From: Nocardioides dongkuii
Lineage (GTDB): Bacteria; Actinomycetota; Actinomycetes; Propionibacteriales; Nocardioidaceae
Reading direction: 5' to 3'
Assembly: GCF_014127485.1 (NCBI RefSeq)
Contig: NZ_CP059903.1
Span: 1,488,001 to 1,552,000 of the forward strand
DNA length: 64,000 nt
Under the pieces are notes generated by a model that was not told the origin of the DNA, made no database searches, and saw only the letters and a list, made by a program, of their open reading frames with translations. Shown one piece after another: positions 7,974-18,610 of the stretch. The position numbers were made by a program, and so were the translations under genes. Position 1 is the stretch's first letter. The number at the start of each line of letters is the position of its first letter.

Positions 7974-9548
7974 ATGACCGACCCCCTCACGCTCCGTCCG
8001 CAGCACCCGCCGCGCACCCCCACCGCGGACCTCGCGGCACTGCTGGGCATCCCGTCGCCCGACCCCGGCGCCGTGGTCACCGGGGTGACCCTGAGCTCCC
8101 AGCGCGTCCGCCCCGGCGACCTGTACGCCGCCCTGCCGGGCGCCCGCGCCCACGGCGCGGAGTACGCCGCCGCGGCCCTGGACGCCGGCGCGGTCGCGGT
8201 GCTGACCGACGCCGCCGGCGCCGGCCGGCTCCCGGACGGCGTGCCGGTCCTGGTGGTGGAGCGGCCCCGCGAGGTGCTGGGACGCGTCGCGGCCCGCGTG
8301 TACGGCGAGCCGGCGCGCGCGCTGCGGATGATCGGCGTCACCGGCACCCAGGGCAAGACCACCACGACGCGGCTGCTCGAGGGCGGGCTCCAGGCGTCCG
8401 GGAGCCGGGCGGCGGTGATCGGCACCGTCGGCACCCGCGTCGACGGCGTCGACCTCGAGACCGCGCTCACCACGCCCGAGGCGCCCGACCTGCACGGCCT
8501 GTTCGCGGTGATGCGCGAGCGTGGGGTCGACGGCTGCGCCATGGAGGTCTCCAGCCACGCGCTGGTGCTGGGGCGGGTCGACGGCGTGGTCTTCGACGTG
8601 GCGGTCTTCCTCAACCTCGGCCGCGACCACCTCGACTTCCACGACACTGTCGAGGAGTACTACGCCGCCAAGGCGTCGCTGTTCACGCCGGATCGCGCGC
8701 GTCGGGCGCTGGTCAACGCCGACGACGAGCACGGCCGCCGCCTCGTCGAGGAGGTCCGCGCCCGCGGGGACCTGCCGGTGCGCACGTTCTCCGCGACCGG
8801 CGCCGACGCCGACTGGCGGGCCGAGGACGTCGTCCTCGAGCCGGGCGGGTCCCGGTTCACGCTGGCCGGGCCGGACGGCGTCCGCGTCGCCGCCTCGGTG
8901 CCGCTGCCCGGCGACTTCAACGTCGCCAACGCCCTCGCCGCCCTGGCCGCCGCCGCCGAGGCGGGCTACGGCCCCGCGACCGTGGCCGCGGGCCTGGCCC
9001 GGATGCCCGGGGTGCCCGGGCGGCTGGAGCGGGTCGACGCGGGGCAGGACTTCGAGGTCGTCGTCGACTACGCGCACAAGCCGGACGCCGTCGAGGCCGC
9101 GCTGCGCACGCTCCGCCCGCTCACCACCGGGCGGCTGCTGGTCGTGCTCGGCGCCGGCGGGGACCGCGACCCCGGCAAGCGCCGGATCATGGGCGAGATC
9201 GCCGCCCGGCTCGCCGACGTGCTCGTGGTCACCGACGACAACCCCCGCACCGAGGACCCCGCCGCGATCCGCGCCGAGCTGCTCGCGGGAGCGGCGGAGG
9301 CCGCCGGCGGGGACGCCGCGGAGGTCCTGGAGGTCGGCGACCGCCGCGCGGCCGTCGCGGCGGCGCTGGACCGGGCCCGGGACGGCGACATCGTCCTGGT
9401 GGCCGGCAAGGGCCACGAGACCGGCCAGGAGACGCAGGGTGTCGTACACCCCTTCGACGACCGGCAGGTCGTGCGCGAGCTGCTCGGGTCGATGGGGAAG
9501 AATACCGAGGTCGGGGAGCACCGACGCACGGACGAGAGGGACCGATGA
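7974..9548 (+). CDS. murE: UDP-MurNAc-tripeptide synthetase MurE
   Basis: A 524-residue ATP-dependent ligase that adds the third amino acid, a diaminopimelate, to UDP-MurNAc-L-Ala-D-Glu. The N-terminal substrate domain contains [12 protein letters not shown]. The P-loop is GTQGKTTT, and the C-terminal amino-acid pocket has DNPRTEDP, the diaminopimelate-type motif. The DNPR motif is not known to me to separate meso- from LL-DAP; many Nocardioidaceae use LL-DAP. The ATG at 7974 is 37 nt after ftsI. The next gene is mraY, overlapping by 4 nt; the murF that normally stands between them is missing. Confidence 0.96.
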   Translation: MTDPLTLRPQHPPRTPTADLAALLGIPSPDPGAVVTGVTLSSQRVRPGDLYAALPGARAHGAEYAAAALDAGAVAVLTDAAGAGRLPDGVPVLVVERPREVLGRVAARVYGEPARALRMIGVTGTQGKTTTTRLLEGGLQASGSRAAVIGTVGTRVDGVDLETALTTPEAPDLHGLFAVMRERGVDGCAMEVSSHALVLGRVDGVVFDVAVFLNLGRDHLDFHDTVEEYYAAKASLFTPDRARRALVNADDEHGRRLVEEVRARGDLPVRTFSATGADADWRAEDVVLEPGGSRFTLAGPDGVRVAASVPLPGDFNVANALAALAAAAEAGYGPATVAAGLARMPGVPGRLERVDAGQDFEVVVDYAHKPDAVEAALRTLRPLTTGRLLVVLGAGGDRDPGKRRIMGEIAARLADVLVVTDDNPRTEDPAAIRAELLAGAAEAAGGDAAEVLEVGDRRAAVAAALDRARDGDIVLVAGKGHETGQETQGVVHPFDDRQVVRELLGSMGKNTEVGEHRRTDERDR

Positions 9549-10636
9549 GAGCGATCCTGGTCGGCGGGGGACTGGCCCTGCTGATCTCGCTGCTCGGCAC
9601 CCGCGTCGCCATCCGGCGCTTCACCGAGTGGGGCTACGGCCAGGAGATCCGCGACGACGGCCCGACCACCCACCACACCAAGCGCGGCACGCCGACGATG
9701 GGCGGCGTGGTCATCATCCTGGCCACCGTCCTCGGGTACGCCGGCGCGAAGCTGCTCACCGGCACGATGCCGACGGCGTCGGCGCTGCTGCTGCTCTTCC
9801 TCTTCGTGGGCATGGGCCTGGTCGGCTTCCTCGACGACTTCATCAAGATCTACAAGCAGCGCAACCTCGGGCTGCGCAGCAAGGCCAAGATGGTCGGCCA
9901 GACCGTCATCGCGGTCACCTTCGGCGTCCTCGCGCTCTCGCCGGCGTTCGAGGACGACCGCGGCCAGACCCCCGCGTCGCGCCACATCTCCTTCATCCGC
10001 GACTTCGAGCGCTGGACGCTGCCCGTGGTGGTGGTCCTGCTGCTGATCTGGCTGGTGGTGACGGCGACCAGCAACGCGGTCAACCTCGCCGACGGCCTCG
10101 ACGGGCTCGCCACCGGCGCCAGCGTGATGGTCTTCGGCGCCTACATGCTGGTCAACATCTGGCAGAACAACCAGTGGTGCGGGCAGTCCGACATCACCTA
10201 CGGCAAGTGCTACGAGGTGCGCGACCCCCTCGACCTGGCGGTGATCGCGGCCGCGATCACCGGGGCCTGCTTCGGGTTCCTGTGGTGGAACGCCTCGCCG
10301 GCCCAGATCTTCATGGGCGACACCGGGTCGCTGGCCCTCGGCGGCGCGCTCGCGGGCTTCGCGATCCTCAGCCGCACCGAGCTGCTGCTGGTCATCCTCG
10401 GCGGCCTCTTCGTCATCGAGACCGTCTCGGTCATGCTCCAGGTCACCTGGTTCAAGGCGACCAAGAAGTTCACTGGGACCGGGCGGCGGATCTTCCGGAT
10501 CGCGCCGATCCACCACCACTTCGAGATGCTCGGCTGGGAGCAGGTCACGGTCGTGATCCGGTTCTGGATCATCACCGGCCTCTGCGTCGCCGCCGGCCTC
10601 GGGATCTTCTACGCCGAGTGGGTGTCCGGAACGTGA
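9545..10636 (+). CDS. mraY: Phospho-MurNAc-pentapeptide translocase MraY
   Basis: A 363-residue polytopic membrane enzyme that transfers phospho-MurNAc-pentapeptide to undecaprenyl phosphate, forming lipid I. About ten hydrophobic helices are visible. Conserved family motifs include [11 protein letters not shown] after the third helix, [10 protein letters not shown] in the middle, FMGDTGSL in the next loop, and the C-terminal HHHFE. The start overlaps the murE stop (ATGA), and the stop overlaps the GTG of murD. Normal length for the family. Confidence 0.98.
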   Translation: MRAILVGGGLALLISLLGTRVAIRRFTEWGYGQEIRDDGPTTHHTKRGTPTMGGVVIILATVLGYAGAKLLTGTMPTASALLLLFLFVGMGLVGFLDDFIKIYKQRNLGLRSKAKMVGQTVIAVTFGVLALSPAFEDDRGQTPASRHISFIRDFERWTLPVVVVLLLIWLVVTATSNAVNLADGLDGLATGASVMVFGAYMLVNIWQNNQWCGQSDITYGKCYEVRDPLDLAVIAAAITGACFGFLWWNASPAQIFMGDTGSLALGGALAGFAILSRTELLLVILGGLFVIETVSVMLQVTWFKATKKFTGTGRRIFRIAPIHHHFEMLGWEQVTVVIRFWIITGLCVAAGLGIFYAEWVSGT

Positions 10637-12096
10637 CGGACCCGACCCCGCTCGGTCGCCACGACTCGTGGGAGGGGGTCCGCGCGGTCGTCGCGGGCTT
10701 CGGCGTGTCCGGCTTCGCCGCCGCCGACAACCTCACCCATCTCGGCGCCTCGGTCACGGCGCTCGACGAGTCCGCCGACGGCAAGGAGGAGCGCGCCGAG
10801 CTGCTCGAGGTGCTCGGCGCGAGCATCCGGCTGGGGGAGGGCGCCACGGCGACGCTCCCCGACGACGTCGACGTGCTCGTCACCTCCCCGGGGTGGCGCC
10901 CCTCCGCCCCGCTGCTCGCCCAGGCCCGGGCCCGCGGCGTCCCCGTCTGGGGCGAGGTCGAGCTCGCCTGGCGGCTGCGCGACCCCGACCACGGCACCCC
11001 GTGGCTGTGCGTCACCGGCACCAACGGCAAGACCACCACGGTGCAGATGCTCGACGGCATCCTGCGTGCCGCCGGCCTGCGCAGCGCCGCGGTCGGCAAC
11101 GTCGGCCTCCCGATCGTCGAGGCGGTCATGGACCCCACGCCGTACGACGTGCTGGCCGTCGAGCTCTCCAGCTTCCAGCTGCACTACACCGACTCGATGA
11201 GCGCCGAGTCGGCCGCGGTGCTCAACCTCGCCGAGGACCACCTCGACTGGTACGACGGCCTCGGCCCCGACCCGATGACGGCGTACGCCGCCGACAAGGG
11301 CCGGATCTACGAGCGGGTGCAGGGCGCCTGTGTCTACAACGTCGCCGACCCCGCCACCGAGGCGCTCGTGCGCGAGGCCGACGTGGTCGAGGGCGCGCGG
11401 GCGGTCGGGTTCACCCTCGGCATGCCCACGATCGGGATGCTCGGCGTGGTCGAGGACCTGCTCGTCGACCGGGCCTTCGTCGAGGAGCGGGCCACCAGCG
11501 CCGCCGAGCTCTGCTCGGTCTCCGACCTCAGCAGCCCGGCGCCCCACAACGTGCAGAACGCCCTCGCCGCGGCCGCGCTGGCCCGCGCGCACGGGATCGC
11601 CCCGGCCGCCGTCCGCGACGGCCTGCGCGCCTTCCGCCCCGACGGCCACCGGATCGCCGTGGTCGCCACCCACGACGGCATCACCTGGGTCGACGACTCC
11701 AAGGCCACCAACCCGCACGCCGCCCAGTCCTCGCTGCAGGCCTACGACGACGTGGTCTGGGTCGCCGGCGGGCTCGCGAAGGGCGCCCGCTTCGACACGC
11801 TCGTCGAGGCCGTCCGCGACCGGCTGCGCGGGGTGGTGCTCCTCGGCCGCGACCGGGACGTCGTCGCCGCGGCGCTTTCGCGACACGCTCCGGATGTGCC
11901 GGTGATCGACGTGGGCGGCGGTGAGACTGGGGGCGAACAGGCCCCCATGGAGCGCGTCGTGGACGCGGCGGCTCGGTTGGCCCGACCCGGCGACACGGTG
12001 CTGCTCGCTCCGGGATGCGCGTCCATGGACCTGTTCGCCAGCTACGCCGCGCGGGGCGACGCCTTCGCCGCGGCCGTGCGCGCCAGGATCGGCTGA
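10633..12096 (+). CDS. murD: UDP-MurNAc-L-alanine:D-glutamate ligase MurD
   Basis: A 487-residue Mur ligase that adds D-glutamate to UDP-MurNAc-L-Ala. The N-terminal Rossmann-like domain starts with [13 protein letters not shown]. The P-loop GTNGKTTT follows, then [10 protein letters not shown] and the C-terminal [12 protein letters not shown] (lysine-phosphate contact region). The GTG at 10633 overlaps the mraY stop (GTGA). The reading frame stays open upstream into murE, but that part is antisense-like noise with Ser/Arg/Pro bias. ftsW follows 20 nt downstream. Confidence 0.96.
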   Translation: MTDPTPLGRHDSWEGVRAVVAGFGVSGFAAADNLTHLGASVTALDESADGKEERAELLEVLGASIRLGEGATATLPDDVDVLVTSPGWRPSAPLLAQARARGVPVWGEVELAWRLRDPDHGTPWLCVTGTNGKTTTVQMLDGILRAAGLRSAAVGNVGLPIVEAVMDPTPYDVLAVELSSFQLHYTDSMSAESAAVLNLAEDHLDWYDGLGPDPMTAYAADKGRIYERVQGACVYNVADPATEALVREADVVEGARAVGFTLGMPTIGMLGVVEDLLVDRAFVEERATSAAELCSVSDLSSPAPHNVQNALAAAALARAHGIAPAAVRDGLRAFRPDGHRIAVVATHDGITWVDDSKATNPHAAQSSLQAYDDVVWVAGGLAKGARFDTLVEAVRDRLRGVVLLGRDRDVVAAALSRHAPDVPVIDVGGGETGGEQAPMERVVDAAARLARPGDTVLLAPGCASMDLFASYAARGDAFAAAVRARIG

Positions 12097-12116
12097 ACGA
12101 CACGAGGGAGGGCCCG

Positions 12117-13355
12117 GTGACCGCCACCGTCGAGGCCCCCGAGCAGCAGACCACGCCGCCGCGCTTCCGGTGGCTGGCGGCGGCGCGGCACGCGCTGGAC
12201 CGGCCGCTCACCGCCTACTACCTGCTGCTCGGCGCCTCCGCGCTGCTGCTGACCATCGGCCTGATCATGGTGCTGAGCGCGTCGAGCATCTACTCCTACC
12301 GCACCCACGACGGCGACTCCTACGCCGTGGTCAAGCGCCAGCTGATGTGGGTGGTGATCGGGCTGCCGTGCGCGTGGCTGGCCAGCCGGCTGCCGCTGCG
12401 GTGGGTGCGGCGGCTGACCTACCCGGCGTTCTCGCTCTCCCTGGTGCTGCTGCTGCTCACCGCCCTCTTCGGCGTGGAGCGCAACGGCAACCAGAACTGG
12501 CTCGGCGTGGGCCCGCTGGTCATCCAGCCGTCCGAGGTCGCCAAGCTCGCGCTGGTCATCTGGGCCGCGCACATCTACGCCAACAAGGAGCGCCGCCTGG
12601 GCAGCCTCCACCAGATCATCGTGCCGGTGGTCCCGGGCATGCTGCTCGCGACCGGCCTGGTGGTCTTCGGTCGCGACCTCGGCACCGCGCTCGTCCTGGT
12701 CGCGATCATGGTCGGGATGCTGTTCGTGGTCGGCGCGCCCGGACGGTTCTTCACGATCTGCCTGATGCTGGTGAGCACGGTCGTGCTCGCCTTCGCGGCC
12801 ACCGACCGGGAGCGGATGGGCCGGATCGCCGGGTTCACCGACCCGTTCCGCGACTACCACGACACCGGCTGGCAGTCGGCCCACGGCCTCTACGCGCTGT
12901 CCTCGGGCGGCTGGTTCGGCCAGGGCATCGGCGCCAGCCGGCAGAAGTGGGGCGACCTCCCCGAGGCGCACACCGACTACATCTTCGCCGTGCTGGGCGA
13001 GGAGCTCGGGCTGGTCGGCACGCTGCTGATCGTCGTGCTCTTCCTCACCATCGCCTACGCCGCGCTGCGCGTGGGCCGGGAGACCGCCGACCCGTTCGTC
13101 CGCTACGCCTCCTTCGGCATCGTCGTGTGGCTGCTGGGCCAGATGATCATCAACGTCGGCATGGTGCTGGCGCTGCTGCCCGTCATCGGCATCCCGCTGC
13201 CGCTGGTCTCCTACGGCGGCTCGGCGCTGCTGCCCTCGCTGGTGGCCCTCGGGCTGCTGGTCGGGTTCGCCCGCCGCGAGCCGGCCGCCGCCCGGGCCCT
13301 CGCGCAACGGCGGCGCGGGCGCTCCGCCGGTCTGTCCGCGGGCCGGCTTCCGTAA
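12117..13355 (+). CDS. ftsW: Septal peptidoglycan polymerase FtsW (SEDS family)
   Basis: A 412-residue SEDS glycosyltransferase that polymerises lipid II at the septum as partner of FtsI. About ten membrane helices are visible. Motifs include NWLGVGPLVIQPSE, the loop GRDLGTAL, and the late YGGSALLPSL region. The GTG at 12117 is preferred over an earlier in-frame ATG inside murD because GGGAGG lies 7-8 nt upstream. The C terminus is short, basic and cytoplasmic. murG begins 11 nt after the stop. Confidence 0.95.
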   Translation: MTATVEAPEQQTTPPRFRWLAAARHALDRPLTAYYLLLGASALLLTIGLIMVLSASSIYSYRTHDGDSYAVVKRQLMWVVIGLPCAWLASRLPLRWVRRLTYPAFSLSLVLLLLTALFGVERNGNQNWLGVGPLVIQPSEVAKLALVIWAAHIYANKERRLGSLHQIIVPVVPGMLLATGLVVFGRDLGTALVLVAIMVGMLFVVGAPGRFFTICLMLVSTVVLAFAATDRERMGRIAGFTDPFRDYHDTGWQSAHGLYALSSGGWFGQGIGASRQKWGDLPEAHTDYIFAVLGEELGLVGTLLIVVLFLTIAYAALRVGRETADPFVRYASFGIVVWLLGQMIINVGMVLALLPVIGIPLPLVSYGGSALLPSLVALGLLVGFARREPAAARALAQRRRGRSAGLSAGRLP

Positions 13356-13366
13356 GGTTCCTCCCG

Positions 13367-14449
13367 ATGCGCGTCCTCCTCGCCGGCGGCGGTACCGCCG
13401 GCCACACCTCGCCCCTGCTCGCCACCGCCGACGCCCTGCGCCGGCTCGACCCCGACGTCGAGATCACCTGTCTCGGCACGCCCCGCGGCCTCGAGAACAC
13501 CGTCGTCCCCGCGGCCGGCTACCCCCTCGAGCTGGTCCCGCCGGTCCCGCTCCCGCGCAAGCCCGGCGCCGACCTGCTCCGGGTGCCCGGACGGCTCCGC
13601 GCGGCGGTCCGCGAGACGCTCGCGGTCCTCGACCGGGTGCGTCCCGACGTCGTCGTCGGCTACGGCGGCTACGTGTCGGTGCCGGCCTACCTCGCCGCCC
13701 GCCGCCGGGGCGTCCCCGTGGTGGTCCACGAGCAGAACGCGCTCCCCGGCCTGGGCAACCGCCTCGGCGCCCGGGTCGCCGCGCGGGTCGCGGTGAGCTT
13801 CCCCGACACCCGGCTCCCGCGGGCGGAGTACGTCGGCCTGCCGATCCGGCAGATGATCTCCACCCTCGACCGGGCCGCGACCCGCGTCGAGGCACGCGAG
13901 TTCTTCGCCCTCGACCCCGACCTCCCGACGCTGGTCGTCACCGGGGGCTCCCAGGGCGCCCGCAACCTCAACCGGGCCGTGTCCGGCGCCGCCGGGGCGC
14001 TCGGTGCGGCCGGGGTGCAGGTGCTGCACGTCGTGGGCCCGAACGGCGAGGCGACCCCCGTGCCCACCGGCACGCCGTACGTCGTGGAGCGGTTCGTCGA
14101 CCGGATGGACTTCGCGCTGGCCGCGGCCGACCTGATGATCTGCCGGGCCGGCGCCAACAGCGTCACCGAGGCCGCCGCCGTCGGGGTCCCGACGGTGTTC
14201 GTGCCGCTGCCGCACGGCAACGGCGAGCAGGAGCTCAACGCCCGCCCCGTCGTCGACGCCGGCGGTGCGCTGCTGGTCTCCGACGCCGCGCTCACCTCCG
14301 AGTGGGTCGCGGCGACCGTGCCCGACCTGCTCGCCGACCCCGCGCGGCTCGCCGCGATGAGCGCCGCCGCGGCCGGGCTGATCCCGCGCGACGCCGACGA
14401 GAAGCTGGCCCGGATCGTCGTCGAGGCCGCTGCCGGAGGTCGAGGGTGA
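13367..14449 (+). CDS. murG: Lipid II synthase MurG (GlcNAc transferase)
   Basis: A 360-residue GT28 glycosyltransferase that adds GlcNAc to lipid I at the inner membrane face, forming lipid II. The N-terminal glycine loop GGGTAGHTSP and the second loop GGSQGARNLN are the two MurG signatures; HEQNALPGLGNR and RAGANSVTEA are also typical. The ATG at 13367 opens the family N terminus (MRVLLAGG). The TGA overlaps the GTG of murC (GTGA). Full length. Confidence 0.97.
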   Translation: MRVLLAGGGTAGHTSPLLATADALRRLDPDVEITCLGTPRGLENTVVPAAGYPLELVPPVPLPRKPGADLLRVPGRLRAAVRETLAVLDRVRPDVVVGYGGYVSVPAYLAARRRGVPVVVHEQNALPGLGNRLGARVAARVAVSFPDTRLPRAEYVGLPIRQMISTLDRAATRVEAREFFALDPDLPTLVVTGGSQGARNLNRAVSGAAGALGAAGVQVLHVVGPNGEATPVPTGTPYVVERFVDRMDFALAAADLMICRAGANSVTEAAAVGVPTVFVPLPHGNGEQELNARPVVDAGGALLVSDAALTSEWVAATVPDLLADPARLAAMSAAAAGLIPRDADEKLARIVVEAAAGGRG

Positions 14450-15816
14450 GGATTCCCGTCCCCGACGTGATCCGGCCCGCGGAGGACCTCGGGCGCGTCC
14501 ACTTCGTCGGCATCGGCGGCGCCGGGCTGTCCGGCATCGCCCGGATCATGCTCGCCCGCGGCGTCGTTGTCAGCGGCTGCGACGGCGCCGACTCGCCCGA
14601 GCTCGAGGCGCTGCGGGAGCTCGGCGCGGAGGTGTCCGTGGGCCACGCCGCCGAGCACGTCGACGACGTCGACACGGTCGTCTTCTCGACCGCCGTGCCC
14701 GACGACAACCCCGACTTCCGGGCCGCCACCGCCGCGGGCCGCACGGTGCTGCCGCGCTCGGCGGCGCTCGCCTCGCTGATGGCCGGCCGCCGCACCGTCG
14801 CGGTCGCGGGCACCCACGGCAAGACCACCACCACCTCGCTGCTCACCGTCGCGCTGCAGGCGGCCGGCGCGGACCCGACGTACGCCATCGGCGGCGCGCT
14901 CGCCGCGACCGGCGTGAACGCCGCCGAGGGGTCCGGCGAGGTCTTCGTCGCCGAGGCCGACGAGAGCGACGGCGCGTTCCTCGTCTACGAGCCGTACGCC
15001 GCGGTCGTGACCAACGTCGACGCCGACCACCTCGACCAGTGGGGCACCGAGGAGGCCTACCGCGCCGCCTTCGACGCGTTCGCCGACCGGGTGGACCCCG
15101 CCGGCTTCCTGGTCTGCTGCATTGACGACCCCGGGGCCCGCGCGCTCGCCGAGCGGCAGCGGGCGGCCGGCCGTCGGGTGATCACGGTCTCGACCGGCGC
15201 GACCCCCGGGGCCGACGTCGGCCCCGACGCGCTCGGGGGCACCGAGCTCTGGTCGCCGGGCGACCACTACCTCGCCGATGCCCTGGCCGCGCTCGCCGCC
15301 GGCGAGGCGCTCGGCCTCGACCGCGCCGCGCTCGCCGCCGGCATCGGGTCCTTCACCGGCACCCGGCGCCGGATGGAGCGCAAGGGCGAGGCGGGCGGCG
15401 TCCGGGTCTACGACAGCTACGCCCACCACCCCGTCGAGATCGCCGGCGACCTCCAGGCCGGCCGGGCGCTGGCGGGGGAGGGCCGGCTGGTCGTCGCCTT
15501 CCAGCCGCACCTGGTCTCGCGCACCCGCGTCTTCGGCCCCGCGATGGGGGCCGCGCTCGGCGCCGCCGACGAGGTCGTCGTGCTCGACGTCTACCTCGCC
15601 CGGGAGGCCGCCGACCCCGAGGTCACCAGCGCGCTGGTGGCGGACGCCGTACCCCTGCCCGCGGAGCGGGTGGTCCTCGTCGAGGGCCTCGACGCCGCGG
15701 CCCGCGAGCTCGCGGCCCGCGCCCGGCCGGGCGACCTGGTGCTCACCCTCGGGGCGGGCGACGTCACCCGGGTGGGACCCGCCGTGCTCGACCTGCTCGG
15801 CGGCGCCGGTGCCTGA
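14446..15816 (+). CDS. murC: UDP-MurNAc:L-alanine ligase MurC
   Basis: A 456-residue Mur ligase that adds L-alanine to UDP-MurNAc. The N terminus has HFVGIGGAGLSGIA, the P-loop is GTHGKTTT, and the central DESDGAFL and YAHHPVEI motifs are those of MurC. The GTG at 14446 overlaps the murG stop, and the 3' end overlaps the likely ftsQ start. A longer frame upstream lies inside murG and is not supported. The protein has the usual three-domain length. Confidence 0.97.
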   Translation: MRIPVPDVIRPAEDLGRVHFVGIGGAGLSGIARIMLARGVVVSGCDGADSPELEALRELGAEVSVGHAAEHVDDVDTVVFSTAVPDDNPDFRAATAAGRTVLPRSAALASLMAGRRTVAVAGTHGKTTTTSLLTVALQAAGADPTYAIGGALAATGVNAAEGSGEVFVAEADESDGAFLVYEPYAAVVTNVDADHLDQWGTEEAYRAAFDAFADRVDPAGFLVCCIDDPGARALAERQRAAGRRVITVSTGATPGADVGPDALGGTELWSPGDHYLADALAALAAGEALGLDRAALAAGIGSFTGTRRRMERKGEAGGVRVYDSYAHHPVEIAGDLQAGRALAGEGRLVVAFQPHLVSRTRVFGPAMGAALGAADEVVVLDVYLAREAADPEVTSALVADAVPLPAERVVLVEGLDAAARELAARARPGDLVLTLGAGDVTRVGPAVLDLLGGAGA

Positions 15817-16555
15817 CGCCGCACCCGTGGACCCCTCCGTCGAGCGCACCCGGCGGAGGTTCGCGCGCCGGCAGTGGCGCCGGCGCTGGCTGGTCTGGCG
15901 GTACGTCGCGGCCGCCGCGCTGGTCGTCGCGCTCGCCGTCGGCGTGGTCTGGGCGCTCTGGTTCTCCTCCTGGCTCTCCGTCCAGGGCGTCGACGTCGCC
16001 GGCGTGGAGACGATCTCCGAGGCCGAGGTCCGCGACGCCGCCGGGGTCGAGGAGGGCGAGCCGCTGGCGACCACCGACCTGGGCGCCATCGAGGCCCGGG
16101 TCGAGGCGCTGGCCGCCGTCCGGTCCGCCGACGTGTCCCGTCGCTGGCCCGACCGCGTGCTCGTGCGGGTCGAGGAGCGGGTCCCCGTCGCCGTCGTCGA
16201 GATCGCCGGCAGCGTGCGCGGGATGGACGCCACGGGCGTGCTGTTCCGCGAGTACGACCGGGTCCCCGGGGACCTGCCGCTCATCGAGGCTGGCTCGGGC
16301 GCCTCGGGGGAGTCGCTCGAGGAGGGCGCGAAGGTGATCGCCGCGCTGCCCGCCGACCTCGCCGCGCGGGTCCGCCGGCTCGAGGTGGAGACGATCGACG
16401 CGATCCGCCTGGTGCTGCGCGACGACCGGGTCGTCGTGTGGGGGAGCGCGGCGGAGTCCGACCAGAAGGCGGCGGTGCTCGAGGGCCTGCTGCGCCAGGA
16501 CGCCGGCGTGTACGACGTGAGCGTGCCGGGCCGCCCGGTCACCAGCCGCGACTGA
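15809..16555 (+). CDS. ftsQ: Cell division protein FtsQ
   Basis: A 248-residue bitopic divisome protein: an Arg-rich cytoplasmic N terminus (about 11-28), one transmembrane helix (about 30-51), then a POTRA domain (about 56-125; VQGVDVAGVETISEAEV) and a beta-domain. The POTRA end has the typical RRWPDRVLVRVEER pattern. The GTG at 15809 overlaps murC by 8 nt; a second GTG at 15827 is an alternative. FtsQ recruits FtsL/FtsB-type proteins. The gene closes the first coupled run; ftsZ follows after a 172-nt gap with its own promoter signals. Confidence 0.93.
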   Translation: MPDAAPVDPSVERTRRRFARRQWRRRWLVWRYVAAAALVVALAVGVVWALWFSSWLSVQGVDVAGVETISEAEVRDAAGVEEGEPLATTDLGAIEARVEALAAVRSADVSRRWPDRVLVRVEERVPVAVVEIAGSVRGMDATGVLFREYDRVPGDLPLIEAGSGASGESLEEGAKVIAALPADLAARVRRLEVETIDAIRLVLRDDRVVVWGSAAESDQKAAVLEGLLRQDAGVYDVSVPGRPVTSRD

Positions 16556-16628
16556 ATCCCCGCGCGCGTCCCGGCGTGTCTGCGCCGTCCGGGGCGGCGC
16601 GCTGCCTACTGTCGTGGCCACGACGAGG

Positions 16629-16659
16629 TTGACATAACGTTAACCCTCAGGCTGAGGGT
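16629..16659 (+). promoter_or_regulatory. ftsZ upstream element: TTGACA plus 17-bp perfect palindrome
   Basis: TTGACA (16629-16634) is followed closely by ACCCTCAG-G-CTGAGGGT (16643-16659), a perfect 8-bp inverted repeat with one central base. It lies 69 nt before the ftsZ GTG in the ftsQ-ftsZ gap. It probably forms a promoter/operator region giving ftsZ its own transcription. No clear -10 at standard spacing from this TTGACA is evident. Confidence 0.5.
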
Positions 16660-16727
16660 CAGGGTTGTTCAGGCTCGCCCCAGACCGCTTCGCACTCGAC
16701 CGCACGCACCAGACGGAGGCAGCCACC

Positions 16728-17915
16728 GTGGCAGCAGCACAGAACTACCTGGCCATCATCAAGGTCGTGGGCATCGGCGGCGGTGGCGTCAACGCCGTCA
16801 ACCGGATGATCGAGGTCGGCCTCAAGGGGGTCGAGTTCATCGCGATCAACACCGACGCCCAGGCACTGCTGATGAGCGACGCCGACGTCAAGCTCGACAT
16901 CGGCCGCGAGCTCACCCGCGGCCTCGGCGCCGGCGCGAACCCCGACGTCGGCACCCAGGCCGCCGAGGACCACTCGGACGAGATCGAGGAGGTCATCAAG
17001 GGCGCGGACATGGTGTTCGTGACCGCTGGCGAGGGTGGCGGCACCGGCACCGGCGGCGCGCCCGTCGTGGCCCGCATCGCCCGCTCGCTCGGCGCGCTGA
17101 CCATCGGCGTGGTCACCCGCCCCTTCTCCTTCGAGGGCCGCCGTCGCGCCAACTCCGCCGAGGAGGGCATCGCCCAGCTCCGCGAGGAGGTCGACACCCT
17201 CATCGTCATCCCCAACGACCGGCTGCTCTCGATCAGCGACCGCAACGTCTCGGTGCTCGACGCCTTCAAGCAGGCCGACCAGGTGCTGCTCCAGGGTGTC
17301 TCCGGCATCACCGACCTGATCACCACGCCGGGCCTGATCAACCTCGACTTCGCCGACGTGAAGTCGGTGATGGCCAACGCCGGCTCGGCGCTGATGGGCA
17401 TCGGCTCCGCCCGGGGCGAGGACCGCTCGGTCGCCGCCGCCGAGATGGCGGTCTCCAGCCCGCTGCTCGAGGCCAGCATCGACGGCGCCCACGGCGTCCT
17501 GCTCTCGATCGCCGGCGGCTCCGACCTCGGCCTGTTCGAGATCAACGAGGCCGCGGCGCTGGTCGCCCAGGCCGTGCACCCCGAGGCCAACATCATCTTC
17601 GGCGCCACGATCGACGACGCCCTGGGCGACGAGGTCCGCGTGACCGTCATCGCCGCGGGCTTCGACGGCGGCACGCCGAAGCGCCGCGAGGAGGGCACCG
17701 TGCTGCGGCGTGAGTCGCGCCCGCAGCAGTCCCAGGAGGAGACCCGGGTCGCGGCCCAGGCCGTGGCGCCCCGTCGTCCCGAGGCCGAGCGCGAGCGGGT
17801 CCCCGCCAGTGCGCCGGTCGAGGCCGCGCGTCCCGCCCCCGTCGTCGCGAAGCCGGCCCCCCGCCAGGTCCAGTTCGACGACGACGACCTGGACATCCCC
17901 GACTTCCTCAAGTGA
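16728..17915 (+). CDS. ftsZ: Cell division GTPase FtsZ
   Basis: A 395-residue tubulin homologue that polymerises into the Z-ring. The GTPase signature GGGTGTG is present (about residues 104-110), as are [10 protein letters not shown] at the N terminus and the T7-loop region NLDFADV. A variable Pro/Arg/Ala-rich linker (about 325-383) leads to the acidic C-terminal peptide [10 protein letters not shown], which binds SepF and other partners. The GTG at 16728 has GGAGG about 7 nt upstream and fits the family start; an earlier in-frame start would add about 21 residues. The stop overlaps the next start (GTGA). Confidence 0.98.
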   Translation: MAAAQNYLAIIKVVGIGGGGVNAVNRMIEVGLKGVEFIAINTDAQALLMSDADVKLDIGRELTRGLGAGANPDVGTQAAEDHSDEIEEVIKGADMVFVTAGEGGGTGTGGAPVVARIARSLGALTIGVVTRPFSFEGRRRANSAEEGIAQLREEVDTLIVIPNDRLLSISDRNVSVLDAFKQADQVLLQGVSGITDLITTPGLINLDFADVKSVMANAGSALMGIGSARGEDRSVAAAEMAVSSPLLEASIDGAHGVLLSIAGGSDLGLFEINEAAALVAQAVHPEANIIFGATIDDALGDEVRVTVIAAGFDGGTPKRREEGTVLRRESRPQQSQEETRVAAQAVAPRRPEAERERVPASAPVEAARPAPVVAKPAPRQVQFDDDDLDIPDFLK

Positions 17916-18610
17916 CCTTCACCTTCCGCGACACCGTGCCGGTGACCACCGGCACGGTGTCGGTCGCCTTCACCGACCGGCGCCTGGACCTGGGCGACCG
18001 GGCCCCGGCGGACGTCCGGGCCGCGGCGCTCGAGGAGGTCGCCACGGCGACCGGCGCGACGCCGTACCTCATGCACCAGGTGCACGGCGCCGACGTGCAC
18101 GTGGTCGCCGGCGACCCCCGGGCTTCCGGGGCGCCCGACGCCGACGCGCTGGTCAGCGACCGGGCCGGCGTCGCGCTGCTCGCCCGGTCCGCCGACTGCG
18201 TCCCGCTGCTGCTGGTCGCCGAGGAGGGCGTCGTCGCGGCGGTGCACGCCGGGCGCGAGGGCGTACGCCGCGGGGTGGTGCCGGCCGCTCTGGCGCGGAT
18301 GCGCTCGCTGGGCGCGGGCCGGGTGCGCGCCTGGATCGGCCCGCACGTGTGCGGCCGCTGCTACGAGGTGCCCGCCGGGATGCGGGACGAGGTGGCGGCC
18401 GTGGTGCCGGCCACCGCGTCGACGACGCGGCGGGGGACCCCCGCGCTGGACCTGGGTGCCGGCGTCCGCGCCCAGCTCGACGGCTCCGGCGTCGTCGAGG
18501 TCGTCGACCTCGGCCGCTGCACGCTCGAGGACGACGCGCTGCACTCCCACCGCCGCGACGGCGCCGCGGCCGGCCGGCTCGCCGGCGTCGTGTGGAGGAC
18601 GGCGGCATGA
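17912..18610 (+). CDS. pgeF: Peptidoglycan editing factor PgeF (YfiH/DUF152)
   Basis: A 232-residue YfiH-family protein. The family was long called a laccase or polyphenol oxidase; in E. coli PgeF removes mis-incorporated amino acids from UDP-MurNAc precursors. The predicted metal/catalytic residues are His58 (HQVHG), Cys96 (ADCVPL) and His112 (VHAG). The usual HAGWRG reads HAGREG here. The GTG at 17912 overlaps the ftsZ stop, and its own stop overlaps the next gene. Its place beside ftsZ is standard in actinobacteria and fits wall quality control. Confidence 0.9.
   Translation: MTFTFRDTVPVTTGTVSVAFTDRRLDLGDRAPADVRAAALEEVATATGATPYLMHQVHGADVHVVAGDPRASGAPDADALVSDRAGVALLARSADCVPLLLVAEEGVVAAVHAGREGVRRGVVPAALARMRSLGAGRVRAWIGPHVCGRCYEVPAGMRDEVAAVVPATASTTRRGTPALDLGAGVRAQLDGSGVVEVVDLGRCTLEDDALHSHRRDGAAAGRLAGVVWRTAA

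Noticed and set aside
8521..10632. Upstream extension of the murD frame through murE and mraY
   Set aside because: The extension is Ser/Arg/Pro-biased out-of-frame reading of real genes. The GTG at 10633 with a GTGA overlap is the natural start.
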